A DNA stretch of 64,000 bases from Pseudoduganella dura (GCF_009727155.1 NZ_WNWM01000002.1:806001-870000); one strand, 5' to 3'; shown: positions 18,600-27,610, counted from the stretch's first letter. Notes: a model not told the origin generated them from the letters alone. Numbers and translations are program-made.

Positions 18600-19136
18600 T
18601 TACCAGTGCCTTGGGCGTCCCGTATCCATGTGCACGAACTGCGAATCGTGGTAATAGCCCACACCCCCGCTCTTGAGCGCCAGGGCGGCCTTGTGCACCT
18701 GCTTCAGGTCCTTGCCCGGAATGCGCAGGTCGATCGCCTTGCCTTCCAGATGCATGCTGTGCTTGGCGACCCCGCCGCTGGCCGCTGCCAGCTTGGCATT
18801 GGTTTCCGGCGAACGGTAGCCGGAAATGATGTGCACCACGTTGTTGCTGCCGAATTGCGCGGAGACTTTCTGGACCAGGAGCAGCAGCTCCGGGTCGATC
18901 GCGGCGATCGTGTTGCTGCGGTGATCGCGCAGCAGCTTGTTGATATCCTGCAGTGCGTCCGGAATGAACTGGCCTTCCGCCCAGAACACGCTCTTCAGGG
19001 ACTCGCCCGTGTGCGTGTTGTGGAAGCGCAGGATGCGCTCGTGCGGCGCGGCGACGGCCGCCCGGGCCAGCGCGGGCATGCTCAATGCGGACGCGACTGC
19101 AACCGATGTCTTGAGGAATGATCTGCGTTGGTTCAT
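18600..19136 (-). CDS. DUF882/YcbK (MepK-like) murein endopeptidase family protein
   Basis: This 178-residue protein has a Tat signal (NQRRSFLKTSVAVASALSM) and a peptidase M15-like DUF882 domain. The zinc-site elements are visible as ISGYRSPETN, HSMHLEGKAIDLRI and FVHMDTG. Characterised E. coli YcbK (MepK) cleaves 3-3 (mDAP-mDAP) cross-links made by L,D-transpeptidases, so its place beside an L,D-transpeptidase and an M23 peptidase fits a balance of cross-link making and breaking. It is convergent with that operon. Export by Tat suggests cytoplasmic folding or metal loading. Confidence 0.88.
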   Translation of the reverse strand: MNQRRSFLKTSVAVASALSMPALARAAVAAPHERILRFHNTHTGESLKSVFWAEGQFIPDALQDINKLLRDHRSNTIAAIDPELLLLVQKVSAQFGSNNVVHIISGYRSPETNAKLAAASGGVAKHSMHLEGKAIDLRIPGKDLKQVHKAALALKSGGVGYYHDSQFVHMDTGRPRHW

Positions 19137-19212
19137 AGGTGAATCATACCCCCGTTTGCAAGCTGGTGCTCGCCATGCCGATTTTTATGGCGCGCCGCAA
19201 CTTATTGCAATA

Positions 19213-19230
19213 TACTTGAACACTCAAGTA
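19213..19230. promoter_or_regulatory. Palindromic operator candidate upstream of marR-type gene
   Basis: TACTTGA (19213-19219) and TCAAGTA (19224-19230) form a perfect inverted repeat with a four-base spacer, 18 bases before the start codon. The size and position fit a MarR-family autoregulatory operator. Confidence 0.6.
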
Positions 19231-19248
19231 CTTTTCAAGGATATCGTG

Positions 19249-19716
19249 ATGAACAACCCGACGAACAATGAGATCAATGACGAGCGCGGCGCGGCCGCAC
19301 TCGACTTCTGCCTGCGCCTCGCCCGTGTCCAGGCCAGCGTCGTGCGCCGCCTCGATGCCGTGCTGGGCGGCCACCATGGCCTGTCGTTCGGCGACTTCAT
19401 GCTGCTGCATCACCTGTCGAAGGCGCCGGGGGGAAGGCTGCGGCGCGTCGACCTGGCCGACCGCCAGGGCCTGACGGCGTCCGGCGTCACGCGTACCCTG
19501 CTGCCGATGGAAAAGACCGGCCTGGTGGCACGGATGGCCGACGAGCGCGACGCCCGCGTCGGCTTCGCCGCCATCACCCCGGCCGGCCACAACCTGCTCG
19601 ACAATTCGATGGTGACGGCGCGCGAAACCTGCGCCGAACTGCTCAGGCACGCGCCGCAGGACCAGCTCGATGCGCTGGCGGCGGTCCTCGGCAACGTGCT
19701 CGGGCCGGGGGCCTGA
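19249..19716 (+). CDS. MarR-family transcriptional regulator
   Basis: This 155-residue winged-helix protein has the MarR recognition region RRVDLADRQGLTASGVTRTL followed by the wing DERDARVGFAAITPAG. The N-terminal helix ALDFCLRLARVQASVVRRLD forms part of the dimer interface. The start at 19249 follows the AAGGA of TTTTCAAGGATATCGTG and lies just after a perfect palindrome that is probably its own operator. No metabolic gene is divergent from it within reach: DUF882 lies behind it and a LysR gene ahead. The effector and targets are unknown. Confidence 0.88.
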   Translation: MNNPTNNEINDERGAAALDFCLRLARVQASVVRRLDAVLGGHHGLSFGDFMLLHHLSKAPGGRLRRVDLADRQGLTASGVTRTLLPMEKTGLVARMADERDARVGFAAITPAGHNLLDNSMVTARETCAELLRHAPQDQLDALAAVLGNVLGPGA

Positions 19717-19810
19717 GCAGTTGCGGCGGCGTGGCCGGTGCCACTGAGCGATGCTTCGGCCGGCCGGTCAGACGCTACAATGCCGGCTCGCACGCAAACC
19801 GGAAAACACG

Positions 19811-20770
19811 ATGGAAACCAAGTGGCTGGAAGACTTCATTTCGCTCGTCGAGACCAATAACTTCAGCCGCTCCGCGCAACTGCGGCACGTGACGCAGCCG
19901 GCGTTCTCGCGCCGCATCCAGTCGCTGGAAAACTGGCTCGGCACCGACCTGATCGACCGCACCACGTTTCCCACGCGGCTCACGCCCGCCGGCCACGTGT
20001 TCTACGAGCAGGCGCTGGAGATGCTGGGCCAGATCAACGGCGTGCGCGAGCTGCTGCGCCACAAGCGCGTGACCGCGCAGACCACGATCGATCTCGCCGT
20101 GCCGCACACGCTGTCGCTGACGTTCGTTCCCAAGTGGATCACGAAGCTGGAGGATGGCTTCGGCCCCATCCACAGCCGGCTGATGGCGCTGAACGTGCAC
20201 GACGCGGTGCTGCAGCTGGTGGAAGGCGGCTGCGACCTGCTGCTGTGCTACCACCACCCGCGCCAGCCGGTGCAGCTGGACCCGGGCCGCTACGACATGC
20301 TGGTGATGGGCCGCGAAGCACTGCGGGCCTATGCCCGCTGCGACAAGGCGAGACAGCCCGCCTTCACCCTGCCCGGCCGCAAGGCCGCGCCGCTGCCGTT
20401 CCTTTCCTACACCACCAATGCCTACCTGGGCCGGATGGTCGACCTGATCCTGGCCGATGCCAGGCCCGCGCTGCACCTCGAGAAGCGCTACGAGACCGAC
20501 ATGGCCGAAGGCCTGAAGATGATGGCGCTCGAAGGCCGCGGCATCGCGTTCCTGCCCGAATCGGCGGTCACGCGCGAGGTGAAGCAGAAGCAGCTGGCAC
20601 GCGCGGACGAAACCGGCAACTGGGAAATCGAGATGGAAATCCGGCTGTATCGCGAACGCCCCTCGCCCGCCCGCCCGGGCAAGCCGCTGGTCGGCGCGTT
20701 GTGGGATTTCCTCGAGGAGCAGCTGCAGCCGGCGCGGGCCAAGCGGCGCCTGCACGCATCGGAGCGCTGA
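19811..20770 (+). CDS. LysR-family transcriptional regulator
   Basis: This 319-residue protein has a LysR helix-turn-helix (WLEDFISLVETNNFSRSAQL to QPAFSRRIQSLENWLGTDLI) and an effector-binding domain. The start METKWLEDF at 19811 is the family's normal opening. It lies 142 bases upstream of a glutamate dehydrogenase gene on the same strand. LysR proteins of this subgroup often sit next to amino-acid or organic-acid genes, so control of that dehydrogenase is possible but not shown. Confidence 0.9.
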   Translation: METKWLEDFISLVETNNFSRSAQLRHVTQPAFSRRIQSLENWLGTDLIDRTTFPTRLTPAGHVFYEQALEMLGQINGVRELLRHKRVTAQTTIDLAVPHTLSLTFVPKWITKLEDGFGPIHSRLMALNVHDAVLQLVEGGCDLLLCYHHPRQPVQLDPGRYDMLVMGREALRAYARCDKARQPAFTLPGRKAAPLPFLSYTTNAYLGRMVDLILADARPALHLEKRYETDMAEGLKMMALEGRGIAFLPESAVTREVKQKQLARADETGNWEIEMEIRLYRERPSPARPGKPLVGALWDFLEEQLQPARAKRRLHASER

Positions 20771-20912
20771 ACACCGTTTTCCACGTTATGCATTTTTTGC
20801 ATGGATGGATGCGCAAGCAGCATTGGCTCGGAAATGGCCGTGCATCCTATGATTCGTTTCGCTGGCGGTGACCCACCGCCGAACAAAATCCAAGCGAGAC
20901 GGAGCCATCCAG

Positions 20913-20972
20913 ATGACGAACAGCGTAACGAGCAACGTGACGAACAACGTGACGAGCAGCATGACGAGCGGC
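20913..20972 (+). repeat. Five 12-bp units encoding the GDH N-terminus
   Basis: Units begin at 20913, 20925, 20937, 20949 and 20961. Each reads (A/G)T(G/A)ACGA(A/G)C(A/G)(A/G)C and encodes M/V-T-N/S-x. The array begins at the start codon and keeps frame; the first and last units each begin with ATG. Confidence 0.8.
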
Positions 20973-22256
20973 GTGCAGAACCACGCCCTGCCTTCCTACC
21001 TCAATCCCGACGACCTCGGGCCATGGGGCCAGTACCTGCAACAGATCGAGCGCGTCACGCCCCACCTGGGCGCCCTGTCGCGCTGGGTCGAAACGCTGAA
21101 GCGTCCGAAGCGCATCCTCGCCGTCGACGTGCCGATCGAGCGCGACGACGGCTCCATCGCCCACTACGAAGGCTACCGCGTGCAGCACAACATGTCGCGC
21201 GGCCCCGGCAAGGGCGGCGTGCGCTTCCACCAGGACGTGACGCTGTCCGAGGTGATGGCCCTGTCGGCATGGATGACCGTGAAGAACGCGGCCGTCAACG
21301 TGCCGTACGGCGGCGCCAAGGGCGGCATCCGCGTCGATCCCAAGACGCTGTCCCGCAACGAGCTGCAGCGCCTGACGCGCCGCTACACCAGCGAGATCAG
21401 CTTGATCATCGGCCCGACCAAGGATATCCCGGCGCCGGACGTGAACACCAACGAACAGGTGATGGCGTGGATGATGGATTCCTACGCGATGATCGAAGGT
21501 AACCTGTCGACCGGCGTGGTCACCGGCAAGCCGATCTCGCTGGGCGGCTCGCTGGGCCGGCGCGAAGCCACCGGCCGCGGCGTGTTCGTGGTGGGTCGCG
21601 AGGCGGCACGCCAGCGCGGCGTGGCCATCGCCGGCGCCCGCATCGCCGTGCAGGGCTTCGGCAACGTGGGCGGCGTGGCCGCCACGATGTTCGCCGAAGC
21701 CGGCGCCAGGATCGTGGCCGTGCAGGATCACACCGGAACGATCGTCAACGACGGCGGGCTGGACATTCCGCAACTGCACCGGCACGTGGCCGAGACCGGC
21801 GGCGTGAACGGCTTCCCCGGCGCCGAAGCGTTCCTCGACCGTGACGCGTTCTGGGACGTGGCCTCCGACATCCTGATCCCGGCCGCGCTGGAACAGCAGA
21901 TCACGGCAGCCAATGCGCCGCGCATCCGTACCAAGATCATCCTGGAAGGCGCCAACGGCCCGACCACGCCGGAAGCGGACGACATCCTCACCGACAAGGA
22001 TGTGCTGATCGTGCCGGACGTGCTGGCCAACGCCGGCGGCGTGACCGTCTCCTACTTCGAGTGGGTGCAGGATTTCTCCAGTTTCTTCTGGAGCGAGGAC
22101 GAGATCAACGCCCGCCTCACCCGCATCATGCAGGAAGCGTTCAGCGCGGTATGGGAAGTGGCGCAGGACAAGAAGGTAACGCTGCGCACGGCGACCTTCA
22201 TCCTGGCCTGCACCCGCGTGCTGCAGGCCCGCGAAGTGCGCGGCCTGTACCCGTAA
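20913..22256 (+). CDS. Glu/Leu/Phe/Val dehydrogenase (probably glutamate dehydrogenase)
   Basis: This 447-residue enzyme catalyses the reversible oxidative deamination of glutamate (or a related amino acid) to 2-oxoglutarate and ammonia with NAD(P). It shows the family substrate loop [13 protein letters not shown], the catalytic-lysine motif [36 protein letters not shown], and the Rossmann motif VQGFGNVGG. The C-terminal [17 protein letters not shown] matches hexameric GDH of this type. The first 20 residues after Met are a Thr/Ser/Asn/Val repeat encoded by five 12-bp DNA units, absent from typical GDH, which normally begins nearer the [13 protein letters not shown] segment. A LysR gene precedes it. 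Confidence 0.92.
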   Translation: MTNSVTSNVTNNVTSSMTSGVQNHALPSYLNPDDLGPWGQYLQQIERVTPHLGALSRWVETLKRPKRILAVDVPIERDDGSIAHYEGYRVQHNMSRGPGKGGVRFHQDVTLSEVMALSAWMTVKNAAVNVPYGGAKGGIRVDPKTLSRNELQRLTRRYTSEISLIIGPTKDIPAPDVNTNEQVMAWMMDSYAMIEGNLSTGVVTGKPISLGGSLGRREATGRGVFVVGREAARQRGVAIAGARIAVQGFGNVGGVAATMFAEAGARIVAVQDHTGTIVNDGGLDIPQLHRHVAETGGVNGFPGAEAFLDRDAFWDVASDILIPAALEQQITAANAPRIRTKIILEGANGPTTPEADDILTDKDVLIVPDVLANAGGVTVSYFEWVQDFSSFFWSEDEINARLTRIMQEAFSAVWEVAQDKKVTLRTATFILACTRVLQAREVRGLYP

Positions 22257-22464
22257 CGATCCATGTAGCAAACCGTCCCGACAATTCCACAGAGAAGCCG
22301 GGGGAGACTTGGGGCACGACGGCAACGTCGTGCCTTTTTTGCTTGTGCACCAACGGTATCGGGCGCCGGCAAACCGCCGGTATTGTTTGCTGGCTCACAG
22401 ACAGCAAGGCACCCGGGCGCGAGAATCGCATGGCCTATTTCAATTCCAACAACAAGGAACAGCC

Positions 22465-23556
22465 ATGCGCCCACCGATCGAATACGACCCCCGCTACGAA
22501 ATCCTCGAAGAGGACGAAGGCGATACCCAGGCCGAACTGCTCGACACGCTGCACGGCATTGCCGACACGACGTTCCGCGACACCGGCAAGCCGCTGCGCA
22601 GCGTGCATGCCAAGAGCCATGGCCTGCTGCGCGCCGAACTGCGCGTGCTGACGGACCTGCCTGCCGTGCTGGCACAGGGCCTGTTCGGCACGCCGGGCAC
22701 CTACCCCGTCATCATGCGCCTGTCCACCACGCCGGGCGACGTGCTGGAAGACAGCGTTTCGACGCCGCGCGGCGCGGCGCTGAAAGTGCTCGGCGTGCAG
22801 GGCGAGCGACTGCCGGGCACCGGGGGCGACGGCACGCAGGATTTCGTGCTGGTCAACGGCACCACGTTCCTGAACGCCGGCCCGAAAGCGTTCCTGGGTG
22901 GCCTGAAGATGCTGGCGGCCACCACCGACAAGGCGCCGGCCCTGAAAAAGATGCTGTCGGCCGCGTTGCGCCAGGTGGAAAAGGCCGTCGAGAAGGCCGG
23001 CGGCGAAAGCGCCACGCTGAAAGGCCTGGGCGGCCAGCCCGCCACCCATCCGCTGGGCGAAACCTTCTACAGCCAGGTGCCGTTCCTGTTCGGGCCATAC
23101 ATGGCGAAGTTTTCGCTGGTGCCCACCGCCGTCGGGTTGACCCGCCTGAAGGATGCGCCCGTGGACTACTCCGCCGACCCGGACGTGCTGCGCCAGGTCG
23201 TCGGCGACCATTTCGCCCAGCAGGGTGGCGAGTGGGACCTGCGCGTGCAGTTGTGCACGAACATCGAGGAAATGCCGATCGAGGATGCGTCGGCCGAATG
23301 GCCGGAAGAGCAGAGCCCGTATGTGACCGTGGCGCGCGTGGTCGCGCCGCCGCAGGCCGGCTGGAGCGAGGCATTATCCGCCGCCATCGACGAAGGCATG
23401 AGCTTCTCGGTCTGGCACGGCCTGGCGGCGCACCGCCCGCTCGGCTCGATCAACCGCGTGCGCAAGGCGGCGTACGAAATGTCGTCGAAACTGCGCGCCC
23501 AGCGGCGCGGCGCGCCGATCGTCGAACCGGTGCCGCTGGACGGGCTGCCGTTCTGA
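22465..23556 (+). CDS. Catalase-family (SrpA-like) protein
   Basis: This 363-residue protein belongs to the short, divergent catalase-like family rather than the classical 480-500-residue catalases. It keeps the catalase-fold start with KSHGLLRAELRVL near residues 50-62, the strand and loop YPVIMRLSTTPGD, RGAALKVLGV and DFVLVNGTTF. The C-terminal SINRVRKAAYEMSSKLRAQR resembles family members annotated as SrpA-related. His55 in KSHG could act at a heme. Peroxidase or catalase activity is possible but unproven. The start at 22465 follows AAGGAAC; the frame opens 52 codons earlier without family resemblance. Confidence 0.8.
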   Translation: MRPPIEYDPRYEILEEDEGDTQAELLDTLHGIADTTFRDTGKPLRSVHAKSHGLLRAELRVLTDLPAVLAQGLFGTPGTYPVIMRLSTTPGDVLEDSVSTPRGAALKVLGVQGERLPGTGGDGTQDFVLVNGTTFLNAGPKAFLGGLKMLAATTDKAPALKKMLSAALRQVEKAVEKAGGESATLKGLGGQPATHPLGETFYSQVPFLFGPYMAKFSLVPTAVGLTRLKDAPVDYSADPDVLRQVVGDHFAQQGGEWDLRVQLCTNIEEMPIEDASAEWPEEQSPYVTVARVVAPPQAGWSEALSAAIDEGMSFSVWHGLAAHRPLGSINRVRKAAYEMSSKLRAQRRGAPIVEPVPLDGLPF

Positions 23557-23583
23557 CGTCCCTGCTGTAGAGGCCGTGTCCAC

Positions 23584-23673
23584 CTGGTGCCAGGCACCAG
23601 CTGACAACCTGCCCTCATTTCTGCCGAGCCCGTGTCACTTTGGTGCCAGGCACCAAAGTGACACGGGCTCGGC
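23584..23673. repeat. REP-like palindromes, including a perfect 51-base palindrome
   Basis: A first palindrome (23584-23600) has arms CTGGTGCC and GGCACCAG around one A. A second (23623-23673) has perfect 25-base arms around the A at 23648, again with GGTGCC-A-GGCACC at its centre. Both lie between the catalase-family gene and the S9 peptidase gene. They would form strong RNA hairpins in either direction. Confidence 0.9.
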
Positions 23674-23765
23674 AACATTTCCAGCGTTCGCTGAGTTGCC
23701 ATTTGATATCATGCGCGCCTTGGCCGGCGCGCGCCGGCCTCCCCTTTTGGAATCGGAGAAACCGG

Positions 23766-25832
23766 ATGACCCTACGCCTGCTGGCCATCAGCGCCGCCCT
23801 CGTGGCGGGCGGCCTTGCAACCGCCCCCAGCACCATGGCCGCGCCGCGCGGCCTGACCATCGAAGACCTCGCGAGCATGGAGCGCGTCGGCAGCCCGGCG
23901 CTGTCGCCGGACGCTTCGCGCGTGGTCTACACCGTGCGCAGCACCAGCCTGGAAAAGAACCGCGGCAATACCCAGCTGTGGATGATCGACCTGCGCGCCG
24001 CCAACCCGGTACCGCAGCAGCTGACGTCGCACGATGCGAGCAGCACCGATCCCGAATGGTCGGCCAGCGGCGATGCCGTGTACTTCCTGTCGGGCCGTTC
24101 CGGCTCGTCGCAGGTATGGCGCCTGCCGGCCGGCGGCGGCGAAGCCGTCAAGGTAACGAACCTGCCGCTCGACGTCGACAGCTTCCACGTGTCGCCGAAG
24201 GGCGACCGCCTGGCCGTGACGCTGGCCGTGTTCCGCGACTGCGCCGACCTGGCCTGCACGAAGAAGCGCAACGACGACGGGGCGGCCGGCAAGGCCACCG
24301 GCAAGCTGTACGACCAGATGTTCGTGCGCCACTGGGATACGTGGGCGGACGGCAAGCGCAACGTGCTGTACTCGGTGCCGCTGGCCGGCAACGCCGGCGC
24401 GGCAAGCAGCACGGTCAGCCTGTCCGGCACGCTCGATGGCGACATCACCAGCAAGCCGTTCGGCGACCGCGGCGAATACACGTTCAGCCCGGACGGCCAG
24501 CTCATCGTCTTCTCGGTGCGCGTGGCCGGCAAGGGTGAAGCCTGGTCGACCAACTTCGACCTGTACGACGTGCCGGCCGCCGGCGGCGCCGCGCCGCGCA
24601 ACCTGACGGCCGACAATCCCGCCTGGGACACGAAACCGCAGTTCTCGCCGGACGGCAAGACGCTCGCTTACCTCGCGATGAAGCGCCCCGGCTTCGAGGC
24701 GGACCGCTTCCACATGATCCTGCAGGACGTTGCAACGGGCAAGAAGCGCGTGCTGGCCGAGAGCTGGGACCGTTCGATCGCCGACTATCGCTGGCGCCCG
24801 GACGGCAAGGCCCTGCTGGCCAACGCCGACGATATCGGCAACCACCGCCTGTTCTCGCTCGACGCCGCCAGCGGCAAGGTCAGCGCGCTGACGGACAAGG
24901 GCTATGTGGCCGAATTCGACGCCCGGCGCGATACCGTGGTGATGGCGCAGAACAGCCTGGCCGGCGGCGCCCAGCTGTTCAGGCTGGCCGGCACGAAAGC
25001 CACCCAGCTCACGCAGGTGAACCGCGAACGCCTGGCGGACGTGAAGATGGGCGACTACGAACAGTTCTCGTTCGCCGGCGCCAACGGCGCCACCGTGTAC
25101 GGCTACGTGATGAAACCGTGGAATGCCGAACCGGGCAAGAAATACCCGGTGGCGTTCCTGGTGCACGGCGGCCCGCAGGGCAGCTTCGGCAACTCGTGGA
25201 GCTACCGCTGGAACCCGCAGGTGTATGCCGGCGCCGGCTATGCCACGGTGTTCATCGACTTCCACGGCTCCACCGGCTACGGCCAGGCGTTCACCGATTC
25301 GATCAGCGGCGACTGGGGCGGCAAGCCGCTCGAAGACCTGAAGAAGGGTCTCGCCGCGGCCGGCCAGAAGTATCCATGGCTGGACACGTCGAACGCCTGC
25401 GCGCTGGGCGCCTCGTACGGCGGCTACATGATGAACTGGATCGAGGGCAACTGGAGCGACGGCTTCAAGTGCATCGTCAACCACGACGGCGTGTTCGACC
25501 AGCGCGGCATGGGCTACTCGACCGAGGAACTGTGGTTCACCGAATGGGAAAACGGCGGCACGCCGTACGCGAACCCGGAAGGCTACGAAAAGTTCAACCC
25601 GGTGCACCATGTGACCAAGTGGAAGACGCCGATGCTGGTGATCCAGGGCGACCTTGACTTCCGCATCCCCACCGCGCAGGCGCTGGGCACCTTCACCGCG
25701 CTGCAGCGCCAGGGCATCAAGTCGAAGCTGCTGGTCTTCCCGGACGAGAACCACTGGGTGCTGAAGCCGGCCAACTCGATCCAGTGGCACCGCACCGTGC
25801 TCGGCTGGCTGGACGAGCACCTGAAACCGTAA
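23766..25832 (+). CDS. S9 family prolyl oligopeptidase-type peptidase (DPP5-like)
   Basis: This 688-residue secreted protein has a signal peptide (LLAISAALVAGGLATAPSTMA), a beta-propeller of WD40-like/PD40 repeats (SPDGKTLAYLAM-type units) to about residue 420, and an alpha/beta-hydrolase domain. The catalytic Ser lies in GASYGGYM, the Asp in IQGDLDFRIP and the His in PDENHWVL. The order and length match dipeptidyl-peptidase 5 and acylaminoacyl-peptidase-like enzymes of the periplasm. It probably degrades imported or secreted peptides from the N-terminus. The start at 23766 follows GGAG; an earlier TTG in frame lies inside the palindrome and is rejected. Confidence 0.92.
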   Translation: MTLRLLAISAALVAGGLATAPSTMAAPRGLTIEDLASMERVGSPALSPDASRVVYTVRSTSLEKNRGNTQLWMIDLRAANPVPQQLTSHDASSTDPEWSASGDAVYFLSGRSGSSQVWRLPAGGGEAVKVTNLPLDVDSFHVSPKGDRLAVTLAVFRDCADLACTKKRNDDGAAGKATGKLYDQMFVRHWDTWADGKRNVLYSVPLAGNAGAASSTVSLSGTLDGDITSKPFGDRGEYTFSPDGQLIVFSVRVAGKGEAWSTNFDLYDVPAAGGAAPRNLTADNPAWDTKPQFSPDGKTLAYLAMKRPGFEADRFHMILQDVATGKKRVLAESWDRSIADYRWRPDGKALLANADDIGNHRLFSLDAASGKVSALTDKGYVAEFDARRDTVVMAQNSLAGGAQLFRLAGTKATQLTQVNRERLADVKMGDYEQFSFAGANGATVYGYVMKPWNAEPGKKYPVAFLVHGGPQGSFGNSWSYRWNPQVYAGAGYATVFIDFHGSTGYGQAFTDSISGDWGGKPLEDLKKGLAAAGQKYPWLDTSNACALGASYGGYMMNWIEGNWSDGFKCIVNHDGVFDQRGMGYSTEELWFTEWENGGTPYANPEGYEKFNPVHHVTKWKTPMLVIQGDLDFRIPTAQALGTFTALQRQGIKSKLLVFPDENHWVLKPANSIQWHRTVLGWLDEHLKP

Positions 25833-25850
25833 AGCCTGCGCTGCATCAAA

Positions 25851-25924
25851 AAATGACCTGGGGCCTGGCCCCAGGTCATTTACTGCGCAAGATCAGGAAA
25901 TGTCCCGGCGCCTGGCACCAGGAC
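25851..25924. repeat. Two REP-like palindromes after the S9 peptidase gene
   Basis: A perfect palindrome (25851-25881) has 15-base arms around T25866. A second, imperfect one (25902-25924) has 11-base arms with two mismatches and a core CTGGCACCAG related to the element at 23584-23673. Confidence 0.85.
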
Positions 25925-25937
25925 TTTCACTACGGAC

Positions 25938-25976
25938 AAAAAAATCCCCGGCACATGTGTGGCGGGGATTTTTTTT
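25938..25976. terminator. Bidirectional intrinsic terminator between S9 peptidase and mqo
   Basis: AAAAAAATCCCCG (25938-25950) pairs with CGGGGATTTTTTTT (25963-25976). The stem is flanked by A and T runs, so it can terminate both converging transcripts. Confidence 0.93.
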
Positions 25977-26020
25977 GCCGCTGGGAGGGCCCGGCATTCA
26001 CCGGCCCCGTCACAGCAACC

Positions 26021-27610
26021 TTACTTCGGCGCGGCGGCCGGCACGTCCAGCGTGATCGCCTTCAGCTCCAGCACTTCGCTGCTCTGCCGGCGGATCTCGT
26101 TCGCGTATGCCGGGTCCGGATTGAGCTTGCGGCCGTACGACGGCACCATTTCCTTCATCTTGGCCTGCCATTCCGGCGTTGCCAGCTTCGCCTTGAACGA
26201 CGAAGCCTGGATCACCTTCAGCATGATCGGCGCGGCGGTCGATGCGCCGGGCGAGGCGCCCAGCAGCGCGCTCATGGTACCGTCCGAGGAGCTGACCACT
26301 TCGGTGCCGAACTGCAGCAGGCCGCCCTTTTTCGGATCGTCCTTGACGATCTGTACACGTTGCCCGGCGTTGACGAGCGTCCAGTCTTCCAGCCTGGCGT
26401 CCGGCAGGTAATCGCGCAGCGTCGCCAGGCGGTCTTCCGGGGACTGCATCACCTGCTGGACCAGGTACTTCGTCAGCGGGATGTTGTCGTAGCCGGCCTG
26501 GAACATCGGCTTGATGTTGTCGCCGCCGACGGATGCGGGCAGGTCGATCCACGAGCCGTTTTTCAGGAATTTCGTGGAGAAGGTCGCAAACGGTCCGAAC
26601 AACAGCGCCTGCTTGCCGTCGATGATGCGGGTATCCAGGTGCGGCACCGACATCGGCGGCGAGCCCACCGAGGCCTTGCCGTACACCTTGGCATAGTGCT
26701 GCTTGATCAGTTCGGGGTTGCTCGTGACCAGCCACTGGCCGCCGACCGGCACGCCGCCGAAGCCCCGGGCCTCGGGAATGCCGGATTTTTCCAGCAACGG
26801 CAGCGAACCGCCGCCGGCGCCGATGAACACGAATTTCGCGCGTACCGTCGTCAGCTTGCCGTCAGCGATGTTCTTGACTGTGACGTTCCAGTTGCCATCC
26901 GTACCACGCTTGATATCTTCCACCTGGTGGCCCAGCTTGAGGGTCATGCCGCCGTTGTCGGTCAGGTGTTTCACCATGCTGCGCGTGAGCGTGCCGTAGT
27001 TGACGTCGGTGCCGATTTCCATCCGGGTCGCCGCCACTTTCTGGTTCTTGTCGCGGCCGTTCATGACCAGCGGGATCCACTTGCGCAGCTGCTCCTGGTC
27101 TTCGGTATAGACCATGCCCTTGAACAGGTTTTCCTTCTGCAGCGCGTCGTAGCGCTTGCGCAGATAGGCGATGTTTTCGTCGCCCCACACGAACGACATG
27201 TGCGGCACGTTGTTGATGAAGGTATGGGGGTCGCCCAGGTAGCCCTTTTTCACCTGGTAGGCCCAGAACTGCTTGGACACTTCGAACTGCTCGTTGATGT
27301 CGACGGCCTTCTTCGTTTCGATGCCGCCGTCCGGCGTTTCCGGCGTGTAGTTCAATTCGGCGAAACCGGAGTGGCCGGTGCCGGCGTTGTTCATCGCGTC
27401 GGAACTCTCGGCCGAGACCGAATCGAGGCGCTCGAACATCTGGATGGTCAGGTCGGGCTGAAGCTCCTTGAGCATCGTGCCCAGCGTGGCGCTCATCACG
27501 CCCGCGCCGACCAGTACCACGTCGACCGGTTTATCGGCCGAAGGCGGCGGCGATTTGGTGCATGAGGAAAGGATAAAACAGGAGAACAGGACTACAAGCG
27601 ACTTACGCAT
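26021..27610 (-). CDS. mqo: Malate:quinone oxidoreductase with lipoprotein-type N-terminus
   Basis: This 529-residue FAD enzyme oxidises malate to oxaloacetate and reduces the quinone pool, bypassing NAD malate dehydrogenase. Family marks are VDVVLVGAGVMSATLGTML (dinucleotide fold), MNNAGTGHSGFAELNYTPE, PHMSFVWGDENIAYLRKRY, KVAATRMEIGTDVNYG, and ALLGASPGASTAAPIMLKV. The first 17 residues (MRKSLVVLFSCFILSSC) read as a signal peptide with an LSSC lipobox, placing a Cys at +1; Mqo is usually described as a peripheral enzyme on the cytoplasmic side. It converges with the S9 peptidase gene across a bidirectional terminator. Confidence 0.95.
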   Translation of the reverse strand: MRKSLVVLFSCFILSSCTKSPPPSADKPVDVVLVGAGVMSATLGTMLKELQPDLTIQMFERLDSVSAESSDAMNNAGTGHSGFAELNYTPETPDGGIETKKAVDINEQFEVSKQFWAYQVKKGYLGDPHTFINNVPHMSFVWGDENIAYLRKRYDALQKENLFKGMVYTEDQEQLRKWIPLVMNGRDKNQKVAATRMEIGTDVNYGTLTRSMVKHLTDNGGMTLKLGHQVEDIKRGTDGNWNVTVKNIADGKLTTVRAKFVFIGAGGGSLPLLEKSGIPEARGFGGVPVGGQWLVTSNPELIKQHYAKVYGKASVGSPPMSVPHLDTRIIDGKQALLFGPFATFSTKFLKNGSWIDLPASVGGDNIKPMFQAGYDNIPLTKYLVQQVMQSPEDRLATLRDYLPDARLEDWTLVNAGQRVQIVKDDPKKGGLLQFGTEVVSSSDGTMSALLGASPGASTAAPIMLKVIQASSFKAKLATPEWQAKMKEMVPSYGRKLNPDPAYANEIRRQSSEVLELKAITLDVPAAAPK

